NCBI RefSeq assembly: GCF_033958435.1
Contig: NC_134161.1
Coordinates: 6,324,001 to 6,388,000, forward strand
Source: Carettochelys insculpta
Taxonomy: Eukaryota; Chordata; Testudines; Carettochelyidae
Direction: 5' to 3'
DNA: 64,000 nt
In this document: piece by piece, positions 22,764 through 33,791 of the stretch
How the letters are laid out: each line of letters begins with the position of its first letter
Position numbering within the stretch: the first letter of the stretch is position 1
Notes under the pieces: model-generated
Database searches by the model: none
What the model was told of the DNA's origin: nothing
Seen by the model: only the letters and a program-made list of their open reading frames with translations
Position numbers and translations under genes: made by a program

Positions 22764-24500
22764 TCATAGAATCATAGAACACTTGAAATGGAAAGGACCT
22801 CAAGAGGTCATCCTGTTCAGTGCCCTGCCTTCATGGCAGGATCAAGCACCATTTAGATCATCCCTGATAGATGTCTAACTAACCTGCTCTTAAATATCTC
22901 CAGTGATGGAGATTCTACAACCTCCCTAGGCAATTTATTCCAGTGTTTAACCACCCTGGCAGTTAGGAAGTTTTTCCCAATGTCTAACCTAAAACCTCCC
23001 TTGCCGCAGATTAAGCCCATTGGTCCTTGTCCTATCGTCAGAGGCCAAGGAGAACAATTTTTCTCCCTCCTCCTTGTAACCCTCTTTGAGGTACTTGAAA
23101 ACAACTATCACGTCCCCACTAAGTCTTCTCTTTTCTAAACTAAACACATCCAGTTATTTCAGTCTTCTCTCATAGCTCATGTTCTCTGGTCCTTTAATCA
23201 CCTTGTTGCTCTTCTATGGACCTTCTCCAATTTCTCCACATCTTTCTTGAAATGTGGTGCCCAGAACTGGACACAATACTCCAACTGAGGCCTAGTTAGC
23301 ACTGAGTAGAGCAAAGCAATGACTTCCTGTGGCTTGCTCTCAACACTCCTGTTAATGCATCCCAGAATCATGTTTGTTTGTGTTTTTTTTTGCAACAGCA
23401 CCACATGTTGACTCATATTTAGCTCGTGATCCACTATGACCCCTAAATCCCTTTCCGTAGTACTCCTTCCTAGACAGTCTCTTCCCATTTTCTAAATACC
23501 AAGCTGCTTGTGCCTTCCTAAGTGGAGTACTTTGCATTTGTCCTTATTACACTTCATCATGTTTACCTCAGACCATTTCTCCAGTTTGTCCAGATCATTT
23601 TGAATTCTGATCCTATCCTCCAAAGCAGTTGCAACCCATCCCAGCTTGGTATCTTCTGCAAACTTAATAAGCATACTCTTTATGCCAGTATCTAAATCGT
23701 TGATAAAGATATTGAACAGAAACAGTCCCAAAACAGACCCCCGTGGAACCCCACTTGTTATGCCCTTCCAGTATGATTACGAACCATTAATAGCAACGAA
23801 GGGTCCTGTGGCACCTTACAGACTAACAGAAAAGTTTTGAGCGTGAGCTTTCGTGAGCACAGACTCACTTCTTCAGATGTTGGTCTTGGAAATCTGCAGG
23901 GCCAGGTATAAACAAGCCAGAGCAAGGCTGGGGAAAACAAGGTTAGCTCAGTCAGCAAGGGTGAGGCTTACTACCAGCAGTTGATCTGGAGGTGTGAACA
24001 CCAAGGGAGGGGAAGCTGCTTCTGTATTTAGCCAGCCATTTGCAGTCTTTGTTTAAGCCAGAGCCGAGGGCGTTGAATTTGCAGATGAATTGTAGCTCAG
24101 AAATTTCTCTTTGGAGTCTGGTAGTAACTGCTGGTAATAAGCCTCACCCTTCCTGACTGAGCTAACCTTGTTATCGCCACCCTTGCTCTGGCTTATTTAT
24201 ACCTGGCCCTGCAGATTTCCAAGACAAGCATCTGAAGAAGTGAGTCTGTGCTCACGAAAGCTCATGCTCAAAACTTTTCTGTTAGTCTATAAGGTGCCAC
24301 AGGACCCTTCGTTGCTGTTACAGATCCAGACTAACACGGCTACCCCTCCGATACTTGGAACCATTAATAATGGCTCTCTGAGAACAGTTATCCAGACAGT
24401 TATGCACCCACTTTATAGTAGCCCCATCTAAGTTGTATTTGCCGAGTTTATTGATAAGAAGATCATGCAAAACCATATTAAATGCCTTATTAAAGTCTAG
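22764..24500 (-). mobile_element. Degenerate CR1 fragment, split by a fold-back insertion
   Basis: The 3' end is at TCATAGAATCATAGAACACT. Reverse-transcriptase remains in several frames include PQLEYCVQFWAPH (about 23250), FNIFINDLDTGI and FAEDTKLG (about 23650-23720, with E in place of the first catalytic D). After the 566-bp insertion at 23792-24357 the same protein continues with INKLGKYNLDGA at about 24420-24460. Frameshifts and stops show that it is dead. Confidence 0.82.
23792..24357. repeat. Long fold-back SINE-like element with 11-bp target duplication
   Basis: The outer arms AGCAACGAAGGGTCCTGTGG (left) and CCACAGGACCCTTCGTTGCT (right, followed by a terminus with CAGACTAACACGGCTACC) are inverted copies. 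They contain TGAGCTTTCGTGAGCACAGA and its complement. The palindrome reaches further in (GGCCAGGTATAAACAAGCCA versus GGCTTATTTATACCTGGCC), leaving a loop of about 170 bases. GAACCATTAAT lies on both sides (23781-23791 and 24358-24368), and the host CR1 frame resumes after it. Confidence 0.87.
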
Positions 24501-24509
24501 GTAAAGTCA

Positions 24510-24925
24510 CGTGTTCCACACCCCTAATAATTTTCCTTGCCCTCTGCTGAACCCTCCCCAGCGTATCCACATCCTTTCTGTAGTGGGCAGGGGGCACAAT
24601 TGGAAGCAGTTATCCAGATGGGGCCTCAACAGTACCAAATAAAGGGGAATAATCACTTATCGATATCTGCTGGAAAGACATTTAATATGCCATTAGCCTT
24701 CTTGGCTACAAGGACACACTGTTGACTCATATCCAGCTTCTCATCCACTGTAATCCCCAGGTCCTTCTTTGCTGCACTGCTACTTAGCCAGTGGGTCCCC
24801 AGCCTATAACAATGCTTGGGATTCTTTTGTCCCAAGTACAGGACTCTGCACTTGTCCTTGTTGACCCTCATCAGATTTCTTTTGGGCCAGTCCTCCAATT
24901 TGTCCACCCTCCTCCTCTTTTCTGC
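24510..24925 (-). mobile_element. Second degenerate CR1 fragment
   Basis: Encodes [20 protein letters not shown] and [17 protein letters not shown] on the - strand, a segment of reverse transcriptase that duplicates the region already present at about 23400-23600. It is therefore a separate copy rather than a continuation. The exact ends are not clear. Confidence 0.75.
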
Positions 24926-25033
24926 TTATCATTCCAAGCAATACCAGAAAGTGCCAAAAAGAGCCTTGGTTTTAACAAGGTAAATCTTTACAAAGAGCAA
25001 AGTGCCGTTATGTAACTGAACATATTGTTATAC

Positions 25034-25180
25034 CTGATAAAACAGTCTCCGGAAGGCTGGGCTGGAGTCCTGGCTGAGGTCAGCAGCAGTGATGTGAGCC
25101 AGACAGTGCACCAGCAGCAGAATAAAGCTGCCTACACAGCTCAGATACTCTCTTAAAACGAATAATTTGTTCTCTGAAAT
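25034..25180 (-). CDS. Coiled-coil gene exon (49 codons)
   Basis: Acceptor TCTTTTCCTTCTCAG, donor CAG|GTATAA, phase 0-0. It contains the most hydrophobic stretch of the gene (SCVGSFILLLVHCLAHI), which is probably a buried helix and is too short and interrupted for a sure membrane span. It ends SPAFRRLFYQ, resembling the end of the next exon upstream (NAFQNSFFYQ). Confidence 0.85.
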
Positions 25181-25968
25181 CTGAGAAGGAAAAGATATCC
25201 AGAACAGAGACAACAGGACAGCATTAGAGACGTGAGGCCATGCTTACAGTGGCTGGGCTGCTGCTTTCATGGACAGTGGACAGACTACTTAGAATCCTTT
25301 GGGGATAAACATATGCACAACTGCCAGCAAGTGCAGCTATTAAAAGCTTTTATTGAGGACAAGCTGGTGCGTACCTTATGTCTTTCTCTCACGAGAAACA
25401 CACTTTCAGATTATTTTAATGGGTGTAAAGGCTTCTAGAGAATTTCCTCTCCCCCAACTATACAGTGATACAAAATCTTGTCTCTTTCCTCAAAATCCCA
25501 GAACAGAAATAAGTAATAGCTATGGGTCAGATGTTGACATCTTAGTCATAGCATTCTTGCTAAACTGAGCTCAATTTGGGCTATTTGCAGAGTAAGGTGA
25601 TACTCAGTGTGAGTAAGGGTGGCAGAATCTGGGTTGAAAAGATTTCTTTGGGAAACAGAAACTGATTTTATCTACCTGCTCAAGCTCTGAGTATGACCCC
25701 ATCTCTGGCACACAGCCCAATGACCACTATCTTAGAGGTCTCAATTAGTTTGCATCAAAAATGAACTGGGAGGAATCACTGGTTGATAAGTTAAGGTTCC
25801 TTCACAGAGACTTTTTTTTGTTTCTTTGGTAAGCAATCTTTTCCTAGAAGGAATCAACTGTGCCATGACTTGATAAATACGAACTGTATTTGCCTTTCAC
25901 TCCTTTATCCAAGAATTTAATAGTTCTGAAAATATTGAGATTGCTGATGGGGATCGAAGTGAGCATAC
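25181..25968. other. Intron, nothing recognised
   Basis: Intron of the coiled-coil gene between exons 25034-25180 and 25969-26055. I see no repeat or RNA gene in it. Confidence 0.5.
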
Positions 25969-26055
25969 CTGATAAAAGAAAGAGTTTTGGAAGGCATTGC
26001 CGGTGGTGTTACTGAGAGGTATGCTGGAGGCAACACACAGGTTAATTTCTGGAGC
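25969..26055 (-). CDS. Coiled-coil gene exon (29 codons)
   Basis: A short exon with acceptor TATTTTTCCCTATAG and donor CAG|GTATGC, phase 0-0. It reads APEINLCVASSIPLSNTTG and ends NAFQNSFFYQ. It is supported mainly by matched splice sites and by the phase of its neighbours. Confidence 0.8.
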
Positions 26056-26374
26056 CTATAGGGAAAAATAATTGTTTCTATAAAATTTTATGTACTTCAT
26101 ATCTGCAGTGTCAGATGGATTAGTGGGATATAAATTAAATGTCAGCTTTGATTTTAAATAAAAACAGAGCCAATAAATACTGCATAAAAATGGAGAGAGT
26201 GCCCAGCATATTACTGGAGTTCATCTTGCCAATTTTCGAATTAAATTCATCAAAGTGTACTCGAGCCTAGTGGCTCTGGTGGTCACTGCACCATTATTTA
26301 TTTACTGTTTTACAAAAGCTTCTAGAAATCTCATCCAGGATCAGGGCCCCACTCACTGTGCAAACAGCAACAAA

Positions 26375-26575
26375 GGTATGTCTACACTATAAATATTAGA
26401 ACAGAACAGCTGCAGCTACATGACTGTTGCACTGATATGTAGACACTTAGCACTTTGATGGAAGAGTAACTTTTTCTCCCCGGGACTGTCGTAAATCCAC
26501 GCCCTCCAGAGGTGTTAGCTGCATCTACAGTAGGGTTGACCTATCTGCACTGTGCAATTACATTTTTCACAGCCT
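26375..26575. mobile_element. Possible MITE fragment
   Basis: Begins GGTATGTCTACACTATAA and ends near TTCACAGCC, resembling the terminal words of the Harbinger-like MITEs, but the interior differs from the other families and no target duplication was found. Confidence 0.35.
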
Positions 26576-26698
26576 TGAGGTAAGACAACCGGAGTTTTAG
26601 GTGTATTCCGGGCCCAAGAGATTCCCAGTATCAATGTTTAAAACCCAAATAAACAAAGGAGAAATTATACCTGTTTTATATGGGAACTGAAGCACAAA

Positions 26699-27087
26699 GG
26701 GTTTGTCTACACTTGCATTCCTCTTTTGAAAGAGGTATGCAAATGAGGTATAAATTTGCATATTTGACACCTCATTTGCATATTCCAATTTCAAAAGAGC
26801 TTCTTTCGAAAGAAGAAAGCTACTGTAGACACTGCTGTTTCGCAAGTAAACCCCATCTTCGAAGAATCCTTCTTCCCACTAAATAAAGGGAAGAAGGATT
26901 CTTTCAAAGATGGGTTTACTTTAGAAAAAGCAGCATCTACACTGGCTTTCTTCTTCACAAGAAGCTCTTTCGAAATTAGAATATGCAAATGAGATGACAA
27001 ATACACAAATTCACACCCTATTTGCATTTTTGATTTACCTCATTTGCATACCTCTTTCAAAAGAGGAATGCAAGTGCAGATGCACCC
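26699..27087. mobile_element. Harbinger-like MITE (389 bp), TSD AAA
   Basis: Sister of the copy at 3846-4243: GGGTTTGTCTACACTTGCAT at one end, GCAAGTGCAGATGCACCC at the other, and a body that pairs with itself (AAACCCCATCTTCGAAGAAT with ATTCTTTCAAAGATGGGTTT). AAA lies on both sides (26696-26698 and 27088-27090). Confidence 0.75.
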
Positions 27088-27389
27088 AAAGAGTGACTTG
27101 ACAAAGGTCTGACAAAGAATCTGTGACAGAGCCAGGAACTGAATGCAATCTCCTGAGACACAGTCCAGTACCATAGCCATAAGACCATGCATCCAAGCTA
27201 TTGTAGCTGAAATGTGGATATGGCTCTTTTGACTCTCTCACTCACTGAGCATTCTCTACCCATCCTTCACCTACAATAGGCAAGTTTCCTAAAGGCAGTT
27301 GCTGGGTTTTATTGGTGCTTTTCTCCAAATGCACACTTCCTTCTGAAAGTAGAAATATTTACTTGGAGGATAGCAGTATGTAAACTTAC

Positions 27390-27541
27390 ATTGATATGAG
27401 GCCTGAGAAACTGGACAATGGAGATGCCATATTGATATATCACAAACTCTCTTGGAGAAAGTGTCGGGAGATGAACTGGTATTAGTTCCCCATTATGAGT
27501 CATCAAAGCATCCAATATATCCTGAAAAGAACCTTCTGTGT
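27390..27541 (-). CDS. Coiled-coil gene exon (about 51 codons)
   Basis: Acceptor TTGTTCCCTGCAG, donor AAT|GTAAGT, phase 1 entry and phase 0 exit. It reads TEGSFQDILDALMTHNGEL, then TLSPREFVIYQYG. This is one of the less coiled-coil-like exons and may fold as a small globular helical unit. Confidence 0.87.
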
Positions 27542-27669
27542 CTGCAGGGAACAACAGCATGTCAACAGACTTACTTAAATTTCATTTTACATTTGTATTT
27601 AGCACCCATGTACATGATCTTTTATCATGAAATATTACGGGGCAAGAAGAATTGGCAGATGGAGCTTTG

Positions 27670-28235
27670 AAACATACACTCATATGGTTGGAAGAGATCT
27701 GAGGAGGGCATGGAGTTTAACTCCCTGCTGAAAGAAGGGCCAATCCCAACTCAATCATCCCAGCCAGGGCTTCGTCAAGCTGGGAGTTAAAGCCTGCAGG
27801 GAAGGAGATTCTACCACCCCACTAGGTGACCATTGCAGAGCTTCACCATCCTCCTAGTAAAATAGATTTTCCTAATATGCAACCTAGACCTGCCCCATTG
27901 CAACTTGAGACCATTGTTCCTTGTCCTGTCATCTGTCACCACTGAGAATAACCTCTCTCCATCCGCTTTGGAACGCCCCCTTCAGTAATTGAAGACTGCT
28001 GTCAAATCCCTCTTTACGCTTCTGCTCTGTGGAGTAAATAAGCCCAAATCCCTCGGCCTCTTCTCATAAATCATGTGCTCCAGACTCCTAATCAATTTTG
28101 TCACCCTTCGCTGGACTCTCTCCAGTGCATCCACATCCTTTCTGTAATTGGAGGCCAGAATTGGAGGTAGCACTCCAAATGGGGCCTCACCAGTTCCCAA
28201 ATAAAGGGGAATCATAACCTCTCTTTCTGGGCAAG
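27670..28235 (-). mobile_element. CR1 3'-end fragment with reverse-transcriptase remnant
   Basis: The - strand encodes ALERVQRRVTKLIRSLEHM and RPRDLGLFTPQSRS, the C-terminal part of a CR1 ORF2, followed by the CR1 3' untranslated sequence. It is diverged and truncated. Confidence 0.78.
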
Positions 28236-28467
28236 TCTGATGTCATTCCAAACACTTTTTAAGTTACATCCCCCTAATTTCTGGACAACTTATACAACAT
28301 TTATGACCAGAAATGACAGACGACAACAAAACACCCTCCCAAACATGACAATTCCACTGCATGCACACTTTTCTCCTAGGGGAAGGATGAAAGAAAACAG
28401 TAGTCACATTCTTCAGTGCTTTACTGGAAGGTGCTCAGATGCACTGATGATGTGCATGGTGTAGGAC

Positions 28468-28516
28468 TTTATACAGAATAGAACAGAATAGAATAGAACA
28501 GAATAGAATAGAATAG
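28468..28516. repeat. GAATA-type microsatellite
   Basis: About nine imperfect 5-base units of the AGAAT type (ACAGAATAGAATAGAATAGC within it). Confidence 0.8.
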
Positions 28517-28919
28517 CTCAATTATCTATTTCCTATTTATTACTATAATTTTACTGAATTCTGGGCCTGTTATATTTGCACACTCAGCCACTCCATTGTA
28601 CATTGTGATTGTTCAACCTTCATCACTGGAATCTTTCTGTTCCTGTTAGAGTGAAATGAAGTAAGTTGTTTACATGAAAGAATAAGAATCATTGTTAAAA
28701 GGTATATAAGAGTCCTTTATGCATGTAAACTGTGTCACAAAAAGACGTTGACTAGATCTGTACCAATGCCTTCAGATTTAGTTAAAACGTGACCAGACTT
28801 ACCCCATATGATAATAAATCCTGGGGCTTGTTAAGTACACAACTGATCAGTGAATAACCCACTACACTTCTCCTTATGTTTACAGTATCACTGTTTTAAC
28901 AGGCAATAAAGCCGCTTTG

Positions 28920-29090
28920 ATGCATCATGCCTTTCACTCAAGGATCTCAAAGTGCAAAAAGCTTTACAACTAAACAAATTTCATCCCATCCAGTAAAAAT
29001 GGTAAATGATTTTAAACAACCAAGAACACAGAGGTTAAATGACTTCCCCAAGTCATTGGAAGAAGGAGGAATTGAATGCAGTCCTCTCAG
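28920..29090. repeat. Possible ancient LINE relic
   Basis: AGAGGTTAAATGACTTCCCC followed by a run similar to the conserved tails of old L3/CR1-like elements. Identified from memory of such consensus words only. Confidence 0.35.
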
Positions 29091-29276
29091 ATCTCCTTAT
29101 ATTTACCATTAGTCCATACATCTAGTAACATTAGGATGTCCACCCTGCTGAAGATGAGTTAAATCCTAAAACATATGCTGAGTCACCAACTCTAAGCTGA
29201 GGCAGAAAGAGATCTGCTAATGTTTTAATAAAGTGTGCTAACATGTGCATTAAAAACAGAAGGGAAGGAAACTTAC

Positions 29277-29399
29277 TTTTTTCCTGCAGATGGCTTTCCA
29301 GAAGTCTAGCTGCCATCGCATGAGCTTGGAGCTTGTCATTCACATCTTTCAGAAGAGTCAGAAGTGGGGAAGAGTTCATACATTTGGTTTTATCATCAT
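29277..29399 (-). CDS. Coiled-coil gene exon (41 codons)
   Basis: Acceptor TTTTATTTGTATAG, donor AAAA|GTAAGT, phase 1-1. It reads SPLLTLLKDVNDKLQAHAM and ARLLESHLQEK, a clear amphipathic helix pattern. Confidence 0.88.
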
Positions 29400-30000
29400 C
29401 TATACAAATAAAAATAAAAATGTAACCTTGAAAAATAATTGTGTCCCATGGTGTGTTTATGAGGCAATTAGGAAACTCATATCCTGGAATAAAATTATTT
29501 ACGGGTGCAATAAAAGTAAATTTTGAGGAACCCTGTCAGTGGTTGCCGAAGAGAATTGTTTGTTATGAACAAAATGGGTAAAATAAATACCTCTCATTTC
29601 CACAGCTCATGCTGAGGAAATACTCTTAGTAATTCTATTCTGATTTTTTATTAAAGGCATTCTGTTATCAATTACTTTTAAATTTTAAAGTGTAGTAAAA
29701 TTATTGTCTATAAGAGAACCAAATTCTATGTCCTATCATATTAAGAGAGTTTTAATTAATCAATAAATGCAAAATTTAACTTTGTGTGTTTATGTAAGTG
29801 TTCAAAGCAGAACAGGTAACATAGCATATTGTCTCCACTGCTACTACTGTATGAGGGATAGGGAAGTATCACACAAAGGCCATATAATACTAATTTGAAA
29901 CACAATGATGTACCATGGATGGAATCATACCAAAACAAAGTGACTCTCTCAGTGTCAGATCTATTGACTTAAAAGAGCAGTCTACTGTGAAAGGGCTTAC
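29400..30000. other. Intron, nothing recognised
   Basis: AT-rich intron of the coiled-coil gene with no repeat that I can name. Confidence 0.5.
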
Positions 30001-30087
30001 CGCACAGAAGAGATGACCTGAACTGGGGATTCAGGAGAACAATCCTTGATGCCAGTAACTGTTCAGTTTGCTTCAATATCTTGACAT
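30001..30087 (-). CDS. Coiled-coil gene exon (29 codons)
   Basis: Donor TGCG|GTAAGC is strong; the acceptor ATGCTGGCCTCATAG is weaker in pyrimidines but gives the required phase 1-1. It reads VKILKQTEQLLASRIVLLN. Confidence 0.8.
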
Positions 30088-30562
30088 CTATGAGGCCAGC
30101 ATATGTGAGTTTGTGAAATTCTCAAAAAAGAATGGCAGAGATGCTCATACTTGCTTTACGTAATTCTTTCTTCTTTTATTCCATAATCTATGATTTTTAT
30201 ATATATCATCTATGGTTACTTTTTAGTAGCTAGTTTTATGATGACCAAAGTGTGATGTGTTGACTGGGTTCTCTCACTTGGGAAAATTAAAGATACAGGG
30301 ATGACTCAGAGTATATCAAGAAGCTTCTGTGGAGCTTTAATGATTAGTGGCTCCTGAGTTACTCCTGAAAGTCCATAATGCTCCCAACAAGGCTGACAAG
30401 AATGCACTGGAACCAGTTTGACTACATGGAACAGTCTAAATTTTAATTTGTGAGCTGACTCTGCATATGCTGCTGCAGTCAAGGGCCTTTGTGCCCTGCA
30501 ATTGTTTCAATCTCTTTTCCTATCTATTTCTATCCCAGACCCTAAGGCCATACAAAACTCAG

Positions 30563-31086
30563 GGACTGTCTACACACATAAAGTGTTTTGTCAACAGAGT
30601 CTTGACAAAACCAAACATTTGCCTCAACAGTGTTATCCTTCTCAGCTTTGAGGAATAACACTCTGTTGACAGAACTCTGTCAACAAAAGTGCAGCATAGA
30701 CACTTCTGTTAACAGAGAGGCTTCTGGTTCACCGGGCAGCCATTTGCAGAGCTTCCGGTCAGCCATTCTGTTGACAGAGGGCAGGGCAGTGTGGCTGCTC
30801 TCTGTCAACAGAGCAAATTGCTGTGTTGACCTGCTTTTGTGTGTAGGTGTGCTCTGTCAACAGATCAGCAGATAGGAATAAGGGGATTTCGAAGCTGACG
30901 GGGTCCTTTTGAAAAGGACTCCTGTCTGGACAAGCCGCGTGGCAGCGAAAAGCGGCAATTTCGAAGAGCCAAGGCCAGTGGCGTGCAAATGAGGTGCTGA
31001 ATATGCATTTCAGTGTCTCATTAGTAATCTTCAAAATGGCTATTTGCATGGCCATTTTGAAGTTTTGTGCTAGTGTGGATGTAGCC
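30563..31086. mobile_element. Composite of two MITE families
   Basis: The left part (GGACTGTCTACACACATAAA, with CTCTGTCAACAGAG words) belongs to the TGTTGACAG family of 15186 and 36242. From about 30875 the sequence switches to the GGGGATTTCGAAGC family seen at 54912, ending GCTAGTGTGGATGTAGCC. The outer ends are still roughly inverted, but the flanks show no shared triplet, as expected if two elements were joined. Confidence 0.6.
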
Positions 31087-31834
31087 TAAGCCACACAAAG
31101 AAGCGAGCCATTTGTACTTATGGGATTATGCTAACTCTCATCCCCTGAAACTGATGAATGAATAACAAATGACCATGTCTTCCCTAACAACAGAACAAAG
31201 AGAAGACAGAAAAGACCTCAGATATTCTCTATTGGTCCTTTGAACCACAGGCAATTTTTAATTTTGTGATTCATTCCTCTGATCCTAATGAACAAACTCT
31301 GCCCTTGCTCCAAGGATGATGGCACTTTGGTACCCTTTAGGTCCCTGTTAACTTCTCATGTCGCAGGTGGAAAGGCAACCTTTCTCAAATCTGGTGATTC
31401 AATTCAACTCTGTGGAGGTGAGTGAAATTCAACCTAGTTAAATATTTATTTCTATTCCAGATACTGCTGGGTTCCAAGTAACGGTGTGTTCTCACACCTA
31501 AGTCTTGGTAATGCAGATTCTGACAGTATTTTCAACAGCAGAAAACTGATCAACCTGGGCAGAAAATCCCATATGTATCTTCAGTCTAAGATCTGCTTAC
31601 ATAATGCATTTTAAAGCTAAACATCTGATAATTTCCAAGAATGACGTGTTTTCCAGTTACTGCCTCGCAGAGAGACTGGCATCTCTTCAGACATAACATC
31701 TAATTCATCCAATAGTGTACTTGTAATCTAAATGTTTATTTCATTATAAAAGCATCAATAACCCCCAGAGTGCATATCACTTGCAACAAAGAGTTATGGA
31801 CCAGCCAAATTTTCTATTGAAAAATCAGACTTAC
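31087..31834. other. Intron, nothing recognised
   Basis: Remaining part of the intron between exons 30001-30087 and 31835-32045. No further repeat could be named. Confidence 0.45.
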
Positions 31835-32045
31835 TTTCCGCCAAGAGAGACAGAACCTGGTCCTCTGCAGGCCTGGGTTTCTCTTTGGTCCATGCGGATG
31901 CAGCTGCAGATGAGGAAGGGCTGTTTTCTTGCTGTTTCTCTTTTTTCTTCTCTTCCCGGTCTCGCTTCCCTCTCAATGTCTCCATGTCTTCGTGAAAAGC
32001 CCTTTGCAGGAAGGCCACTGTTTCATTGTATTCTTTCGTCATTTT
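31835..32045 (-). CDS. Coiled-coil gene exon (70 codons)
   Basis: Acceptor CACAATTCTTGTTAG, donor GAAA|GTAAGT, phase 0 entry and phase 1 exit. It reads FHEDMETLRGKRDREEKKKE, then a serine/alanine-rich linker (SPSSSAAASAW), then PRPAEDQVLSLLAES. The linker is the clearest non-helical break in the C-terminal half. Confidence 0.9.
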
Positions 32046-32091
32046 CTAACAAGAATTGTGAGAGAAAATATAAATGTTTATAAACAATATA

Positions 32092-32773
32092 GGCTAAGTC
32101 TACACTAGAAGCATCTGTTGGCTGAAGTTGCTGTTGGACGAGATCTTTTGACAAAACATCCACAAACAGATCACACCCACACACAAAAGCGGATCGCTCT
32201 GCCAGATTGCTCAGCTGCTCTCTCAACAGAACAGCTTACAGGAAGTACAGCAGACAGGGCCACCTGGGGACCCGGAAGCCCTGTCCCTCGGGCAGCCCTG
32301 TCTGTCGAAAGAAAAGCCCTCCCCCTGGAGCATCTTACACAGAGGGTCTTCTGGAAGAGATCTTCTGGAAGGATTTCTTTCTAAAGATCACTGTAGTGCA
32401 GACATAGCCTCTGTCGATAAAACTCGGCACTTCCACCAGCAGCATTCTGCCGCTCTGCAACGCGGCATAACACCTTTGTCTACAGTTTATGTCAAAAAAA
32501 AATAAAAAGGGCTTGCAGAGCATCTACACACATTTTATTTCAAAAGGAGGCGCTGTTCCTGAAATGGGAAAGGAAGAGTGATTTTGAAAGGAGTGCCTCA
32601 TTCTTCCAATCTATTTTCAAAAGGATGCTTTTTGTGTGTAGACACTCCAATGGATCTTTCGAAAGAGCCCCCTTCTTTTGAAAAACCTTTCAAAAGAACT
32701 TGCTAGTGTAGACACAGCCAGACTGTGTGTAGACGTTCCGCAAATTTTGAAACCCTCTAGCGTAGATGTAGTC
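32092..32773. mobile_element. Two adjoining Harbinger-like MITEs or fragments
   Basis: 32092-32409 runs from GGCTAAGTCTACACTAGAAG to TGCAGACATAGCC. 32410-32773 continues with MITE-like words (TAGTGTAGACACAGCC near 32718 and AGCGTAGATGTAGTC at the end). The first starts 47 bases upstream of the exon 31835-32045 acceptor. Boundaries between the pieces are approximate. Confidence 0.6.
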
Positions 32774-33207
32774 TTTATGAATGAGACTCTCACTTTCTGT
32801 AACTCTCCCACACGATCCTACCCCGGTATAAGGCTCCAGACACTCTCAAAAGTATTTAGAAACTCCTTCTACGTAGTATATTTCAGTTGCTGTAAGACGT
32901 GATATCTGGGCCTCAATACTGTCATACTATTACTCTGCATACGGATAAAGTTCACAGTCAGCGCATATTTACGTATGGACAATGACCAACTGCCATATCC
33001 CCCTTATTTTCTGCAAATGTATTAATCTATACAACATGGTAATCATAAAATAATCTCTCTAGGCAATTTCTGTAGCAACCATCCTTGTTATCATTTCTAA
33101 GGGATGAAGACTTTTTAAATACAGGAGTAGCTAAGAATTCCATATGGGGGATTTTCAGTGCACATGTTGTCATATTGCAAAATGTAACTTTTGGGACTAC
33201 AGCGTAC

Positions 33208-33369
33208 GTTCTTGATCCAGTTCCTCAGTTCTCTGTGCTCCAGCTGATCCTGTAGCTTCACACTTTCACCTGATAGTTTGCACTGCTGAGATTCTTCCAC
33301 CTTCAGCTGCTTCACTTGGAAAATCTCCCAGATATCTTTCTCTTTACTTTCCAGTGTGGATTTCTTGAT
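33208..33369 (-). CDS. Coiled-coil gene exon (54 codons)
   Basis: Acceptor TTCTGCTCTGCAG, phase 0. It reads KKSTLESKEKDIWEIFQVKQ, then LQDQLEHRELRNWIKN, strongly coiled-coil. The donor GTACGC is weak; reading through it would meet a stop about 28 codons later, and the next exon fits in phase only if this donor is used. Confidence 0.85.
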
Positions 33370-33581
33370 CTGCAGAGCAGAAAGTTTTATGTGAAGCTCC
33401 CTGTGTCATCCAAATATGCACCATGTTGTCTGTGACAGAAACTGGGGGATTCTGAGCTGATCCATTACCATTTTGACATGAGGATGGTCAATACAGCTCT
33501 ATTCAAACTCATCTGGTCTGGCCGTTTATTTCTGAACCAGTTTAAAAAATCACGGCCTCATTATACACATAGATTGTGAAG

Positions 33582-33689
33582 AAACAAAAAGCAGTCAAGT
33601 AGCACTTTAAAGACTAGCAAAATGGTTTATTAGGTGCGCTTTCGTGGGACAGACCCACTGCTTCAGACCATAGCCAGACCAGAACAGAC
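33582..33689 (+). repeat. Single-arm SINE-like repeat with 8-bp target duplication
   Basis: AAACAAAAAGCAGTCAAGTA through CTTTCGTGGGACAGACCCAC to AGAACAGAC: one arm only of the family that forms fold-backs elsewhere. TTGTGAAG flanks it at 33574-33581 and 33690-33697. Confidence 0.65.
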
Positions 33690-33791
33690 TTGTGAAGGAG
33701 GCCCTCACCTTCCCTAAAAAACATGACTCTGGTTTGGCAACATCCATGGTCTGGCAGGGAAAAGGGACAGTTGTCAACTACATATTTCAGA

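Noticed and set aside
33115..33207. Read-through of exon 33208-33369 to a stop, giving an alternative C-terminus
   Set aside because: The downstream exon joins in phase and continues the same type of sequence; the peptide after the donor has no coiled-coil character. A minor isoform cannot be excluded.
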